Assembly (NCBI GenBank): GCA_951799405.1
Contig: OX637332.1
Location: 7,569,001-7,633,000 of the forward strand
From: Agapetus fuscipes
Lineage: Eukaryota; Arthropoda; Insecta; Trichoptera; Glossosomatidae
Direction of reading: 5' to 3'
DNA length: 64,000 nucleotides
The number at the start of each line of letters is the position of its first letter. Position 1 is the stretch's first letter. Below are positions 12,142 to 24,080 of the stretch, piece after piece. Both the position numbers and the translations under genes were made by a program. The notes under the pieces were generated by a model. The model was not told where the DNA came from. It saw only the letters and a list, made by a program, of their open reading frames with translations, and searched no databases.

Positions 12142-12380
12142 ACGGTGCTATTCTTAGACATTTAAGTCGTCCGTTGAGCCCACGCTTTGACAAACTAATG
12201 AAGCATCTGTATGAAGACCTTTCAATCCAAGATGGCCGCAAGTGAACAGCTGATTTGTCTTCATACAAATATTACCAAAATTCGGTAGGTGACCGTGGTG
12301 TTGAGACTTCCAGTCCAGACATCATTTGTTTGTCAAAGCGTGGGCTCAACGGACGACTAAAGTTTCTAAGAATAGCACTG
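12142..12380. mobile_element. MITE with about 60-bp TIRs
   Basis: The left GTGCTATTCTTAGACATTTA and following TCGTCCGTTGAGCCCACG match the complement of the right arm (ATCATTTGTTTGTCAAAG to CTAAGAATAGCAC). 239 bp, no coding content. Confidence 0.78.
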
Positions 12381-12946
12381 AAAGAGTTTTGAAGCTTATA
12401 TGTGTGACAATTTGACTAGATAAATTATTGGCATGCATCATGCGCAAGAAATAAGAGAAAATGCAGCTTAACTTATGAAGTGTTAAAGGATACCACTGAC
12501 GTAGTAAATTGACTTCGTTGACTGAGAAATGCGTACCAAATCGAAAAACAGAGCAACGAGAAGACATAATGCATTAAAATGACCTAGTGCAAGGTGGCTA
12601 ATAGAGAGGTCTGATGGCAAGCTGCCACGAGTCGGTGTACGAAAATCAGGACGGATATCCAAGCTCTTTGAACTGCTGAATGTCGTGGCGTTGTTAGTAG
12701 ACTGCACCGATAAATCAATACTAAAAATATGGGAGGGCTTGCTCAAATGTGACACATGGACTAATGAGTGTGTGATTATAGTATTTTCTACAGAATAAAA
12801 AATACGAAAGCAGTTATAAAAGGTTATTTAAAAAAATATATATTATGTAAAATGGCGCAAGAATGGCGCTTGAGGTATGACACACAAAAACGGCGATCTT
12901 TTATCGATTTCGTTCGTAAATTTGAAATGTAACTTGCTGTGTATGT
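12381..12946. other. no recognised feature
   Basis: Two overlapping minus-strand frames (73 and 90 codons) have no domain or conservation clue I can see. Confidence 0.45.
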
Positions 12947-13188
12947 TCCTTGACTTATACGTTGGTATGCGGCTGACCACCCATGCTGTAGAAAATAGTT
13001 CACTCTGCCAAAGTCACGCCTATTTCGGAGAAGGTCTGCAAGAGTAGCAGGGTGTATGTTCATTTGAGATTTGGGTTTTTATATTGTAGGTTGCAATGTA
13101 TGCGCAAGCGTCAACTTATACTTTTCTGCATTTGAAAATGCATAAAATGTGAATCCCCAATGTAACATATCTTTGCAACTTAATTAAG
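12947..13188 (+). repeat. LINE-A 3' UTR copy
   Basis: TCCTTGACTTATACGTTGG through to ATCTTTGCAACTTAATTAAG; near complete block. Confidence 0.82.
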
Positions 13189-13234
13189 ATTTTTGAAAAG
13201 TTTCAGCGGAAACATTGTAGAACTCCATTTTAAT

Positions 13235-13492
13235 TATTAAAAAATGATAAAAAAAACTTTGTTATTCTTTATAACACAAAGCTATTCTTTATAATTTTTC
13301 ATATTTCTCCTAATTCTACTGTGTGTATAATATTCATTTTGCTTTATATAGTCTCCCATTATTTTAAGATTTCAGTTTCTCTGAGGATGGTCAAGAGGCC
13401 GAAACCGGTCACAACTCGTTATTTTTGTTTGTAACTAAATAAAAATAAATAAAGTAGAACTAAACAAAGTTTGTTATCATTTTTTAATATTT
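13235..13492. mobile_element. foldback element with CTGAGGA...GAAAC core
   Basis: Inverted arms ATTAAAAAATGATAA and ACTTTGTT at each end. The core CTGAGGATGGTCAAGAGGCC, then GAAACCGG, is at 13381-13408. Same design as 11316-11484 with different sequence. Confidence 0.65.
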
Positions 13493-13888
13493 TTTTATTA
13501 AGATTAGATTAGAAAGTTAAAATTCTCTAGACGGACAAATATTATAGAATTCGCTTTATGCGAGGAATTTGGAGTATGATGGAAATGAACGCTCCCTGCT
13601 AACTAACGGCAGTGTATGGATGAAGCGCGTAGGCATATGGGAGCCCATGGCGCGCGATGATGACGATGATTTTAATGGCTTTATATCGACATTAGTATTA
13701 TTCACAGGCGCCGTCCTCCTTGCTGGCTTTACGAGCTCCCGCACTACTCTGTATTAAATTGTTTTCGTGTATGACATAATATGAAGAGAATGACCTCATC
13801 CTCGCATTAGGAGATGGGAATGTACAACAAATTATTTTACACAGAGACCTCGGCGTTCGTTGGTTTCGAAATCCGTACATAATAATTA

Positions 13889-14143
13889 TAATATTAGGCT
13901 GATTTATTTAGAGAGCGCTGTTTTTGTGTGAATCACACCACAAGAGCCCTCTGCGAATTTGGTCGCTGCTGTAGAAAGCGTCAATTCTCAAAGAAGACCC
14001 TAGTTGGTGTAAGGCTGGATGGACATACAGTGACCGGTTTTTGGTGAAGGCAGATTAATTTTGCAAACCAGCGAAGAGCAAATTTGAACAACGAAATATT
14101 TTTTCGTGCTCCGCCGGTTAACCACTAGACTACGGACCAGTCA
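13889..14143 (-). mobile_element. SINE-B copy
   Basis: TTTATTTAGAGAGCGCTG through GTGACCGGTTTTTGG to GCTCCGCCGG, then a deleted B box and AACCACTAGACTACGGACC. Confidence 0.83.
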
Positions 14144-14798
14144 TGGCAGACATTTATCTTTTCCTTTTTTTTTCTTGTAGTGTGTAAAAAGGCAAACACA
14201 TTTCTTAATCAGTATTTTGTATTTTGCCTTTAAAATAGCATATTATTACAGATTATTTTAAGATCTAATTATCTCCCAAATTAAACGATATTTTCAATTT
14301 CAAATCTGGTTTCCCGATCAACGTTCAACGTTTTTTTACCATAATTATGTTGGCTATTTTTAGGTACATTTTCCTTTAAGGGATACACGCTCCTGACGGT
14401 ATACCTTTGTGAGAGACAGAAATTACCCTTGTAGTAGAAATCTCACTTTTACATATTTCTAATATTACCACTTTTTCCTTGCAAATCTACGGCATTTTTT
14501 TTTCAATTTTCATCATGACTAGGTTATTAGTTGATAAGAAAAAAAATATTGTGCAATATTTTGCCATTTTTACATAATTGTTTGATGATTTTTAAGTGAT
14601 AAATCTGCCATATTTAAAATGATAATATTTATAACAGTTTAGAGAAGGTAGTAAAATACTGGGATACCCGGGATTCATAAGTTATTATTTCTGAGTGAGA
14701 ATATATCAATATTTGGTCATCAGATATCATAAAAAAAATGTATATATATTTATATGAAGCATCAAAATCGTTTGGTATAGTTTATTATATTTATATTA

Positions 14799-15467
14799 TG
14801 GTGGGTAGAAAAGTCTTTGTCCTGACTCATGTATATGTGTCAGATATGGCGTCACTAGTATCAAAACCAAATCTATAATCCAAGTTGCAAGGATATAGAT
14901 ATTCATTTAAAGCTCTTAGATGTATGCCCACAAACCAACACGTGTAGTTTGCGCTTACAAATGCTGAATGCGTACTTACAAATAAAATCCAAACCTCAAA
15001 TGAACATAAGCCCCACAACTTTTGCCGACCTGCCCTGAAACAGGGGTGACATTGGCAAAGTGAACCATTTTTTACAGTATGGGTGGTCAGCCTCATACCA
15101 ACCTATAAGTCAAGGAATATATGATTTTTAAAATTGGCAAAGTTGCATGAATTGGGTTTCGAATTGCTTCCCTATCCACCATATTGTCCAGATCTGGCCC
15201 CCAGTGACTATTTTCTGTTCACAGACTTCAAAAAAGTGCTCGCCGGAAAGAAATTTAGTACCAATGAAGTTAATTGCCGAAACAGAGGCCTAAAAGGCCT
15301 ATTTTGAGGCTAAAGACAAATCGTACTACAAAAATGGTACCGGAAAGTTGAAAGGTTGCTATAATCGCTATATCGTCCTCAAAGGCAACTATGTTGAAAA
15401 ATAAATTTGAATTTTGTCAAAAAAAAAGTTTTTTCTACGTTAGGACAAAGACTTATTTACCCACTGT
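14799..15467 (+). mobile_element. deleted mariner element hosting a LINE-A
   Basis: Ends are inverted: left TGGTGGGTAGAAAAGTCTTT, right complement CAGTGGGTAAATAAGTCTTT, both continuing GTCCT. The transposase remnant (15130-15403) reads KLHELGFELLPYPPY, CPDLAPSDYFLF (the third catalytic Asp region of mariner) and KSYYKNG, with small insertions shifting the frame, and ends NYVEK and stop. The N-terminal two thirds are gone and a LINE-A copy (14871-15117) sits in their place. Confidence 0.85.
14871..15117 (-). repeat. LINE-A 3' UTR copy inserted in mariner
   Basis: Full-length block, one of the least diverged (GTAGTTTGCGCTTACAAATG, CCTGAAACAGGGGTGACATT, AACCTATAAGTCAAGGAA). It lies between the left end and the transposase remnant of the mariner at 14799-15467. 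Confidence 0.85.
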
Positions 15468-16271
15468 TATGTAAGAACTGCCAAACGAAAATAGTGGTTC
15501 TCTTTTTTAACGAATGACACTGTCTCTGTTTTTGATTATCTAACTATGCATTACTATGAAAATAAACCGATATAATCCACATTTATTTTACTTTGATGGA
15601 TACCTGTAAGGCTGTCATATGATATTTAAGTTTGGAAGTACATATGGAAAATTGACGAATAATTGAATCGTGCGTCAATTGTGAGCCATAAAGAAAATTA
15701 ATGTTCTATATTAATCCCAATAATCGTCTTCAAATACTTCGCTGTTTCCCAGTATTCACCGAGAGCCGGTATCGTGCAAATTATTCAACCGTACAAACCT
15801 ATGCTTACGCTAGTTGACCGTTAATCATGAAGCGAAATTATTGTTTTTTCTCTTTTGACGAAGGACATAAAATGGACGGCGGCCTATTTTTTCTACCCGC
15901 GTGAAAAAACCCAAAGTGGAGTTTTTTAGTGTTGCTTTGTTATTTTAGTGAGACATAAAATTATTAGCCGGGTAAATAATAATTGATGATTAATTTTATC
16001 TCGCGGCCGATTATAATAATTATAAGCAGATGTGTTTTCGCATTACGGAGAGTATAGCAGTGAGTTAAAAAAACGGTTGTTCAACTTTCACCGTTTAATT
16101 TAAAAACAACCCCACCACAAGCTCTCTAAATACATATATCTTTTAATATCCTTAATTTTCGTCTATGTATCATTAAACTCATATTGATTCGTTATCGATA
16201 AAATTTAAAAAGAAGGTAAAAACAAATCCGATTAAAATCTGACACCAAAAAAGTTAGTTATTTTGTCTTTA
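15468..16271. other. no recognised feature
   Basis: Between the mariner and SINE-A; AT-rich and without a supported frame. Confidence 0.5.
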
Positions 16272-16785
16272 AAACGCAACTAAGCTACACATATATATGT
16301 ACGCAGTGTAACTTTTTTTTATTTTTTTTTTTTTTATTTTTAATTTTTAAAAAATAGATTTGTGAAGAGGAATGCAATTCACCAACCTATTTTGCCTGGC
16401 CAGAAACAGGTATTAATATCATCATTTAATAATTCATTATTGTTTATTATTAATGAATTATTAAATAATAATTACCCAATAACATCTGTTGAACCAGGGT
16501 CAAAGTTAAAGTCAAGTGACCCAAGCGGGGATCGAACCAGCGTTGTTCCATTCGAAACACGCTAGAAAGATCAGCCCTCTTAGCTCCCGCGGCTATAACC
16601 CCGACTTCTTGCCCCGTTATCCCCAAAGGGGCCGCATGTGGCGATTGAACCTATTTATTTTTACAGGTAAGGGGGCCGGCCTTACGCCAACCACTTCAGT
16701 TGAAGCGGGAGTTTCCCAGATCCCGAGAGGGCTGGTACCTACTCATTTATTGTGAAGGCTGAGTAAACCATGCCGGTATTTTATC
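16272..16785 (-). mobile_element. SINE-A split by SINE-C
   Basis: The 3' end (AACGCAACTAAGCTACACAT) is at 16272-16312 and the body resumes at 16604 (ACTTCTTGCCCCGTTATCC) to TGCCGGTATTTTAT. The head is missing. The interruption is the SINE-C at 16313-16603. Confidence 0.82.
16313..16603 (-). mobile_element. SINE-C inserted in SINE-A
   Basis: On the minus strand: a tRNA-like head with B box GGTTCGATCC at 16529-16538, body CCTGGTTCAACAGATGTTAT, ATACCTGTTTCTGGCCAGG, and a poly(A) end (the T run at 16313). It contains an AT-rich palindrome at about 16426-16466. ACTT at both edges is a possible target duplication. Confidence 0.78.
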
Positions 16786-16900
16786 CGGCGTTAATTATTT
16801 CACCATGTGAAATCATTTAATTAATTTAAAAAAAACAACATTGCACCTGATCGGGGAAAGGCGTAGTGACCAGAGCATGTTATAATTTCAAAAAAACATT

Positions 16901-17162
16901 GCTTGACTTATTGGTTGGTATGAGGCTGACCACCCATGCTGTAAAAAATAGTACACTTTTCCAAGGCCACCCCTGTTTCAGGGAAGTCGTCAAAAATCAG
17001 CAAAAAAAAAAGGCTTATGTTCATTTGAGCTTTGGGTTTTGAATTGTAAGTACACAAGCAGCATTTGTGCGCGCGAACTTACAAGTAGGTACATCTGTTT
17101 TTGGGCGTGCATTTAATATTAATTGTAAATGCTTATATATCTTTGCAAGTTATATTACAGAT
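16901..17162 (+). repeat. LINE-A 3' UTR copy
   Basis: GCTTGACTTATTGGTTGG to GCAAGTTATATTACAGAT, with a short A-rich insertion near 17003. Confidence 0.8.
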
Positions 17163-18411
17163 CGCCGGTTCAAGTCTCAAAGCTGGTAAGGAGATGTTCA
17201 GAGGATAACTGCGTTCTTTGTCGGCTACATTTGTTGTCAAAATAGTGACAGATCGTTTACGCTGACAGCTTGGTAAAAGAATCAACTCAAATTGAGTACA
17301 ACAACAAAAAGGTCTTCAAGATAAACATTGCAATTTTCAGAGCACTCTGAAGGCTTTAAATGTCGTTGATACGTGAGTCAGAAACCAAACTGTAACTTTT
17401 AGAGATTTCACTAGGGTAGTAAGAATTAGATAAGTTTGATAGATATGCAGTTACTGGTAGGTACTCGTAACATAAATCGGCAGAAAAAAACAGTTCGCAT
17501 TTGCTAATTTGTAAATGGTGTTCGGTGATTTGTCTTAAAGAAAGACGAACTTTTATTGTAAATCCATTTTATTTTTTATATTATTTTCTACGCTTTGTTG
17601 GTTTATTTTTTATTCTTTGTTGGTTCATTAATTTTTCTTCTTTATCTCCATTACTTTTTTGCTCAGACTTTAACTCTGGATAAAGGAGGTCTGGGCTCTG
17701 GATTCACTATTCAGCAAGCATTTCGTTTATAAACGTTAACTTCCTCTGTTTATTCTTCCCTTAAAAGTGTTCAATTGCGCAATTATTTTTTAAATGATAA
17801 CAAAAATAACATGACTTTTCTGGTGAACAATATTTTTGTATCATCGAAAGCGTCAATAGTTGCTTCAAACCTGGATGGATTTTTTTTTTATATTTGAAAG
17901 TTCCATGACAATTTGTTGTTTTTGTGCTCCACGAGGAATCGAACACCCAACCTTGGGATTACGAGCTCGTAGCGTTAATCACTAGACTACAGACCCATTT
18001 TTTTTTAATTTTAGGTGAACTCAAAAAAATTGTACCATGTTTCTTTCAAACTAAAATTTATCAACAAATGAATGAAAAAATGAAGTTGCGCTACTGACAG
18101 CGAGTTGGATTTAAGGAAGATTGTAATGTACGATTGCAAGAGATTTATAATTTTCTTAAGAATTGCAGCACTGAAAAGAAAGGGTCGACGGTGTAACGGT
18201 AAAAAGAATTAAGTCACAAAAAGCCTGATGGTAGTTGCAACACACGTACACCCAGCCTGAATAACCCACTTTCGGATTTTATTTTTTATACACCTTCACC
18301 TTTGAACCCTACAGTTGCCGTGACTGGATTTAATTTTATATTTTGTATATTATTTAATCTTTGTATCAAAGTTTTTTTACTTACTTAAGACTCTTTGGAA
18401 GGATATTACAC
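17163..18411. other. no recognised gene (SINE-B at 17845-17998 within)
   Basis: Only the SINE-B relic is identified. Confidence 0.5.
17845..17998 (-). mobile_element. SINE-B, internally deleted
   Basis: GAAAGCGTCAATAGTTGC and CTGGATGGA of the 3' part, then the head region GTGCTCCACGAGGAATCGAA and ATCACTAGACTACAGACCC. Confidence 0.72.
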
Positions 18412-18671
18412 CTAATCTAATCTAATCTAATCTAAGCTGCAAAGATATATATCATTTAAGTTTTATATTAAATGCATTCCCACAAGCAGATATGTATAAT
18501 TTCGCGCTAACACATGCCGCATGTGGACCTACAATATAAAAACCCAATCTCAAATGAACATAAGCCTTGCAACTCTTGCCGTCCTTCCCTGAAACAGAGG
18601 TGACATTGGCAAAGTGAACCAATTTTTACATTATGGGTGGTCAGCCGCATAACAACCTATAAGTCAAGGAA
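18412..18671 (-). repeat. LINE-A 3' UTR copy
   Basis: Tail of four TAATC units, then AAGCTGCAAAGATATATATC through to AACCTATAAGTCAAGGAAC. Confidence 0.85.
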
Positions 18672-18730
18672 CACATAATGTAAACCTCACCCCTAAATAA
18701 TATTTTTTAAAAACACACTACATAGCATAT

Positions 18731-19487
18731 ACAATCTAAGTTGCACGGATATATTGACATTAAATGCATGCCCAAAAGCAGGCACGTGTACGTTCACGCT
18801 TACACATGCTGCATGTATTCATAAAAAATAAAGTAAACCTCAAATGAACATAATCTTTACAGTTCCTTCCGACTTCGTCTGAAACCGGGGCGCGTGTTCC
18901 CTTTCCACCACTCAACTCGAGTGTTCACTCACACATGCACACGGAAGTATTGGAACATTTTCGTGCTGTTTTTGGTGAACTTTAGATTTTTTCAAATTGC
19001 TGATCCAATTTTATAAAGTTTTTAATACAATCTGCAGCGAATTCATTACATTTGGCTATAATTCAATTCTACCTCGATATCGAAACGAAATACCTTTAAC
19101 TTATAAAGGTTTGTGCATTTACTTAGTGAAAATTCATCTTCATCTATTGAATTTCTTATAAAACGTAAGTATTTTTCTTTTTTTAATATTTGTTATTTTA
19201 TCCTCGAGTACATTCGACTGTCGTCATTTATATAGAAATTAAATAAATAAAACTTCAACTTTTCATTAAATGTAAATTGTAATCCAGCTGTCTTATTTAT
19301 CAATTGTCAACACAACTGTGTATGTGCATTAAATTGCTTGTGTGCCAGTATATAGCTATTTGATAACAGTTGGTTTTCAGCTAGGTTCACTCATCTGCAA
19401 TACTTCCGTGTGCATGTGTGAGTGAACATTCGAGTTGAGTGGTGGAATGGGAACACGCAACCGGGGCGGCATAAGTAAAAGTGATCT
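18731..19487 (-). repeat. LINE-A 3' UTR copy split by a MITE
   Basis: ACAATCTAAGTTGCACGG to AAACCGGGGC (18731-18891), then a 567-bp MITE, then GGCATAAGTAAAAGTGA to about 19487. The two parts join once one 9-bp duplicate is removed. Confidence 0.8.
18892..19458. mobile_element. 567-bp MITE with about 60-bp TIRs and 9-bp TSD
   Basis: The left end starts GCGTGTTCCCTTTCCACCAC; the complement of the right end starts GCGTGTTCCCATTCCACCAC. The arms match with about two differences over 60 bp. AACCGGGGC flanks both sides (18883-18891 and 19459-19467). A 9-bp duplication with long TIRs is typical of Mutator-like (MULE) derivatives; that assignment is inference. No transposase frame is seen inside. 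Confidence 0.82.
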
Positions 19488-19708
19488 AAACGGGGCTAAC
19501 TTCATATGAACTTATCAGTCATGGAAATGACTGAATTATTTTGACACAAATAATTAGAATGTGTAAGTTTGACGTATTCAGGCATTTTAGAATTGCTAAT
19601 GATGCAATTTATTTGAGAATTCTTGCAAAAAAATGATTTATTACTTTCTAATGAACACATAAACAATGTAAAGAAAAAAACTCCTTAAATTAAAAAAGGT
19701 TAACAAAT

Positions 19709-19975
19709 GAGTCGTATAACTGCAAACGCCGTCATCTCTAACATTTATGATTTTTGAGATAATGATTGAATTTGATTCTGCGCAGTTTAACTAATCATTT
19801 GCTGTGTGCGAAATAATGTAAACCTCACTTAATCCTTCATAGTTTGAATTGAAAAAGTATGATTTCGTGCAAACGCCGTCATCTCCAACTGGTGTTGTCG
19901 TTTTACAAGTTTACAAGTTTATTTTTCTCAAAATCATCGCGTAAGGAGTTAACGGCGTTTGAATTTATACGACTC
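19709..19975. mobile_element. MITE with 24-bp TIRs
   Basis: Left GAGTCGTATAACTGCAAACG, right complement GAGTCGTATAAATTCAAACG. AAAT flanks both ends. The motif CAAACGCCGTCATCTC is repeated directly at 19722 and 19872. Confidence 0.75.
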
Positions 19976-20948
19976 AAATATATGTTTGAATGGCAACTAT
20001 GAAGAAAGGTAATTCAGTTAGGAAGTAATGAAAACAATAAATAATTTACCCAATAAATTTCAATGATGATGCACGGATCCGAAGACAAAATAAAAGCACT
20101 GGGGTTCTTACAACAGGAAGCGAAAAATAAGGCCACTGGGTCGGCACGATACACTGCAATCAAGTGCAAGACAATTAACTGCACACTTATATTTAAACTA
20201 AAAATGTAATAAAAAACATAATAATCTAGTTTATCAACAAAGTGCATAGAAGTAAACCCGTAATTTGTTGATGACTTTTTAGGGTAAAAGAGACGGAAAG
20301 TTTGCATTGAAAATAATTAAAACAATCTGAAAAATGTATATAACACGAAATTATTTGATGGTATTCAGACTTTTATTTTACGGAAAAAAATTAAATTCGT
20401 GTAAACAATATGGAAATTTCTATAATGCCTTTTAACTATAGTGTTATGTAAATATTAGAATAGGTATTAGTTATATTTATAAAAATTCTGTATTATATTG
20501 TGCGGGTAGGAATCATTGAATAAAAATACTTGAAGCATCGAGAAATAATGATTACTACGCCTTTCTGGAACTGTCTAGCGAATATAGATCTAGATTGTAC
20601 TGTTTTGAAGAGTATAAGAAGGGTGCGAGTTGCTTGCAGAGCCAGTACCTTACGAGCTTTACAACTACGTACATTGAACCAAAACCAGTGAACAGAAACC
20701 AAGTGTAATGGAATAGTCGAGACTACCTTTGTGAAAATAAATCATTAAAAGTGTAAAAATAAACAACTGTATAAGAAGACCAGTATTTTTAATTGAAAGA
20801 CTTTTGAACCCTAAATTCGTAACAATAGGACACATGTGAAGTGTTTTTTTTTTAATTATAAACATTTTTCTATGAACTGAAGCTGTTTTAAAAATTTAAA
20901 AATACCTGGTGGAATTCTGTTCGATTTCAAAAAAACACTCATTGAGAA
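19976..20948. other. no recognised feature
   Basis: Minus-strand frames at 20014-20307, 20493-20702 and 20665-20865 are short and lack supporting signals. Confidence 0.45.
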
Positions 20949-21216
20949 GACCAACTGACAAAAAGAGCGTATAAAGGGAATGTAATAGGTAAGCGTGGAA
21001 GTGGAAGACCTAGGAAAGAATGGATTTGTCAGGTATGTGAGATTGCGAATGAATGGAATTTACTGAGTGGAAACAAGAGAAGAGCATGCATGAAAAGAGT
21101 GATGAAATAAGATGAGATGAAAGAAGTATGCAAGGACAGAGTCAAGTGGAGGCTCTTGTGTGGAGGTACCGGCCACCCCTAGAAGAATGGCGCCAGGATA
21201 CAAGACAAGACAAAAC
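20949..21216 (+). mobile_element. LINE-C (RTE-like) 3' fragment
   Basis: RT C-terminal tail with stop codons: KEYKG-type start (AAAGGGAATGTAATAGG), GRPRKEW, NKRRACMKRVMK, then TACCGGCCACCCCTAG and tandem ACAAG. Its 5' break point nearly coincides with that of the copy at 58610. Confidence 0.8.
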
Positions 21217-21245
21217 TCATTAACATTTTGGATAGTTTTTTCTTA

Positions 21246-21489
21246 ATGACTGATAGGTGAGACTGACCACTATACTGTAAAAATGGTTCACTTTACCAAT
21301 GTCACCCCTGTTTCAGGGAAGGTCGGAAAGAGTTACAGGGCTTATGTTCATTTGAGATTTGGTTTTCATGTTGTAAATCCACATGAGGCATGTGTAAGCG
21401 CGAAGTTTCACGTGTCTTATTATGGGAATGCATGTAATATGAATCTGAAATGTAATGTATCTTTGTAATTTAGATTATGAATTATAGAT
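21246..21489 (+). repeat. LINE-A 3' UTR copy
   Basis: TGGTTCACTTTACCAATGTC through TTTAGATTATGAATTATAG; the RT-proximal 15 bp are diverged. It lies 28 bp after a LINE-C fragment. Confidence 0.82.
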
Positions 21490-21980
21490 ATTTTACAATA
21501 TGCAGCTTCCAGCAGGAATGTAATGACAAGGCTTAATAAGCAAGAAATGAAAATGACCTCCTTGAGAAATAGGAAAAAAACGATATAACCCTTTTCTTCT
21601 TCCGGTCTCACATAAAATGTGTAGGTCGGCTTTGAAAAGTTTTCAATTCATAAAGATTTATCGCTTAGTTAGATTTGAAATTTATGTTATGTCCAATAAC
21701 TCCCCGATTTACCTGATCATGCATTGGAATCAAGTACGCCATAAAACATGTGTAAGTGTACATCCAATATAAATGAAATTCCGTAATAAAATTTAAATGA
21801 ATCATTTCATGTTGGAATTATTGCAATTTTATTGACTGAATTGTACTTCAATATTCTAATTAATGATTCATTAAGTGTACCAAGTTTATGCCTCATGAAA
21901 TGTTCTGATTAATTAAGTACGAATTTTCAATAAAAGTTTAGCAATCTGTACGTATTGTGATTATTGTACTTCAGCTTAAT

Positions 21981-22265
21981 CCGGTCGATAGCTCATTTGG
22001 TAGAGTACTTGCATTACATGCCGAGAGCTCGGTTTCAAACTCACCGAGGGTGTCAGAAATGATTTCCCTGTTCGGTGTTTATTTCAAACCCAAAATTAAA
22101 TACGGGAAAGGCTTACTCAGCCATCACAAGAAATGAGTACCAGCCCTCTCGGGAGCTGGGAATCCCCCACTTCAACTGAAGTGGTAAGGCCTTACTGTAA
22201 AAATAGATAGGTTCCAGTCCTCTCCGGGAGAACGCGGCATGCAGTTCCGTATGTAGTAGCGTTGA
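21981..22265 (+). mobile_element. SINE-A, near full length
   Basis: A box TAGCTCATTTGG, diverged B box (GGTTTCAAACTC), body GTGTCAGAAATGATTTCCC to a degraded end. A few small deletions in the 3' half. Confidence 0.85.
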
Positions 22266-23994
22266 TTAGCAATTTAATATTCCCTACTCTCATTTTTCTT
22301 TGTTTTATTAAGATTTTTTTTTTAAATGAGTGTTATGCGAAAATAAATTTAATTTGTATTTTACCACAGTGAACAATATTTGAAATGAAATTTCACACAG
22401 GTGTGGAATTTTATTTATTTTCAACGAACTTTTCCTGGCTATTTTTTCTTTCACATTCACACATTTGCCTTTATAAAGGCGACACACCTGCTTGACGCTA
22501 GTATAAAAACATTTTTTTTTTGTGACTCTTCAGTAAAAATAATTGTAACAATTTTCATTTGTGATACTACTGAACAAAAAAGGACCTCTTGCTCATTTTC
22601 TTCAGTCAAGATATTCTTCTTTGACTTGGACGCCGTCGACGCTTAATTTTTCCATGTATGGTGAGATATACGAGTGAATATTTCTCATTTTATTGCAGAA
22701 ATAAACTATTTTTTGAATTTATTCATTAAAAAACATTCCTATTATTAAATTTAATTTTAATTAAAAAAACTTTTTTGTCCATGCTGAGAGCAAGAGTTTG
22801 ATTTCAAGGCTTACTCAGCCTTCACAAGAAACGAGAACCAGTCCCCCCTGGGACTTACACCAACCACTTCAATTGAAAGTGGTTGGTGTGAGGCCGGCTC
22901 CCTTACCCGTAAAAATAAATAGGTCCCGAATCGCCACATGCGACCCCTTCGGGGATAACGCAGGCAAGAAGTTACACTATATGTGTAGCTTAGGTGCGTA
23001 GTTGCGTTACAGTTCTATTTTCACATTTTTTGAGTTACATTGCCTAAGCGCTTTCGGATTTTATCCGTCCATACTCAGAACTCAGAAGCTATCTCAAATT
23101 TAATATTAATTCACACGAACAACATTCGTTATCTTCAATTCGATACAAATTTCCCTTCTTCATTGGTATTGGCATTACATTCACGTGGCCTATCAATAAG
23201 CTTAGCATCAACACAGTTTATCAATGATATAGTTGACTAATGGCTTCCAGACAATTAATTCCAAATTGTGACATGTTATTCCATTGAATGAAATTGCATC
23301 GCATGCGATTGTGCCATTTTTAGGTCCACGATAATTACGAGGACAGGCGCAGTGTGAAATGAAATATAACGCCGTCTGCAGCATTGAGCACAAGATGCAG
23401 CCGTTGAATCCTTAATGAACTTATTCGTGTTCCATTTCTTCATAAATTATGACTTGTCATTGATGAATAAATGCATTTTGAAAAAAAGATACTTCTGCAT
23501 AAAGTACTTTTGTTCAAATATGGGCGCATACACAATGTTCAAGCGTGAGTTCAGTTTTAAACTTGAGTTTGCTCACCCTAAGAAACTTTTCCCACTAGAT
23601 GCATTCCACCGGGATTGTCTATGGTTCGTCGATGGATTACCGGACAGGCTGAAAACTTTTATACATCCCCATACACTACTAGATTTGTGACCCGGTTTTC
23701 CATGGACAAACTATAAAAAATCTGGGCAGAATGTATCTAGTCTGTAACGGGCCTGAAAAAAAGTTGAGCTTTAGCATTGAAGGTGTCTTAAAAACACAAC
23801 TGAGCTGCGAACATTTAACATTGTTTCTAGTGTATCTCATTTATTTTTCACAGGTAAAGGCACCAGCTGTACACCAATCACTAACTTAAAGTAGATGCTC
23901 CCTTGCTCTTAAGGCGACTGCTTCTCATTTCTTAGCTTTACCTTTTTTTTTATTAGAGTTATAAGAAAACCTGAAACGGGAAATTATGTATATT
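22266..23994. other. no recognised gene (SINE-A at 22781-23012; core motif at 23041)
   Basis: After the SINE, 23041-23080 (minus) carries CTGAGTATGGACGGAT...ATCCGAAAGCGCTTAGGCA, one of the stem-core motifs. A frame at 23415-23690 (91 codons) is unexplained but has no recognised domain. Confidence 0.45.
22781..23012 (+). mobile_element. SINE-A, 5' truncated
   Basis: Starts at ATGCTGAGAGC; body CACTTCAATTGAAAGTGG, TGCGACCCCTTCGGGGATAA, tail AGGTGCGTAGTTGCGTTAC. Confidence 0.82.
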
Positions 23995-24080
23995 TTTTAA
24001 GAAATACTTTGCGGGAGACGCCCTAGATTTTAGAGACTCCAGGGGTCTATGATACTTGTTGTAGTGCCGCAGAGGTGTTT
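23995..24080. repeat. short dispersed repeat, copy 2
   Basis: TGCGGGAGACGCCCTAG, TTAGAGACT and AGTGCCGCAGAGGTGTT, as at 11985-12047; contiguous with SINE-B. Confidence 0.6.
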
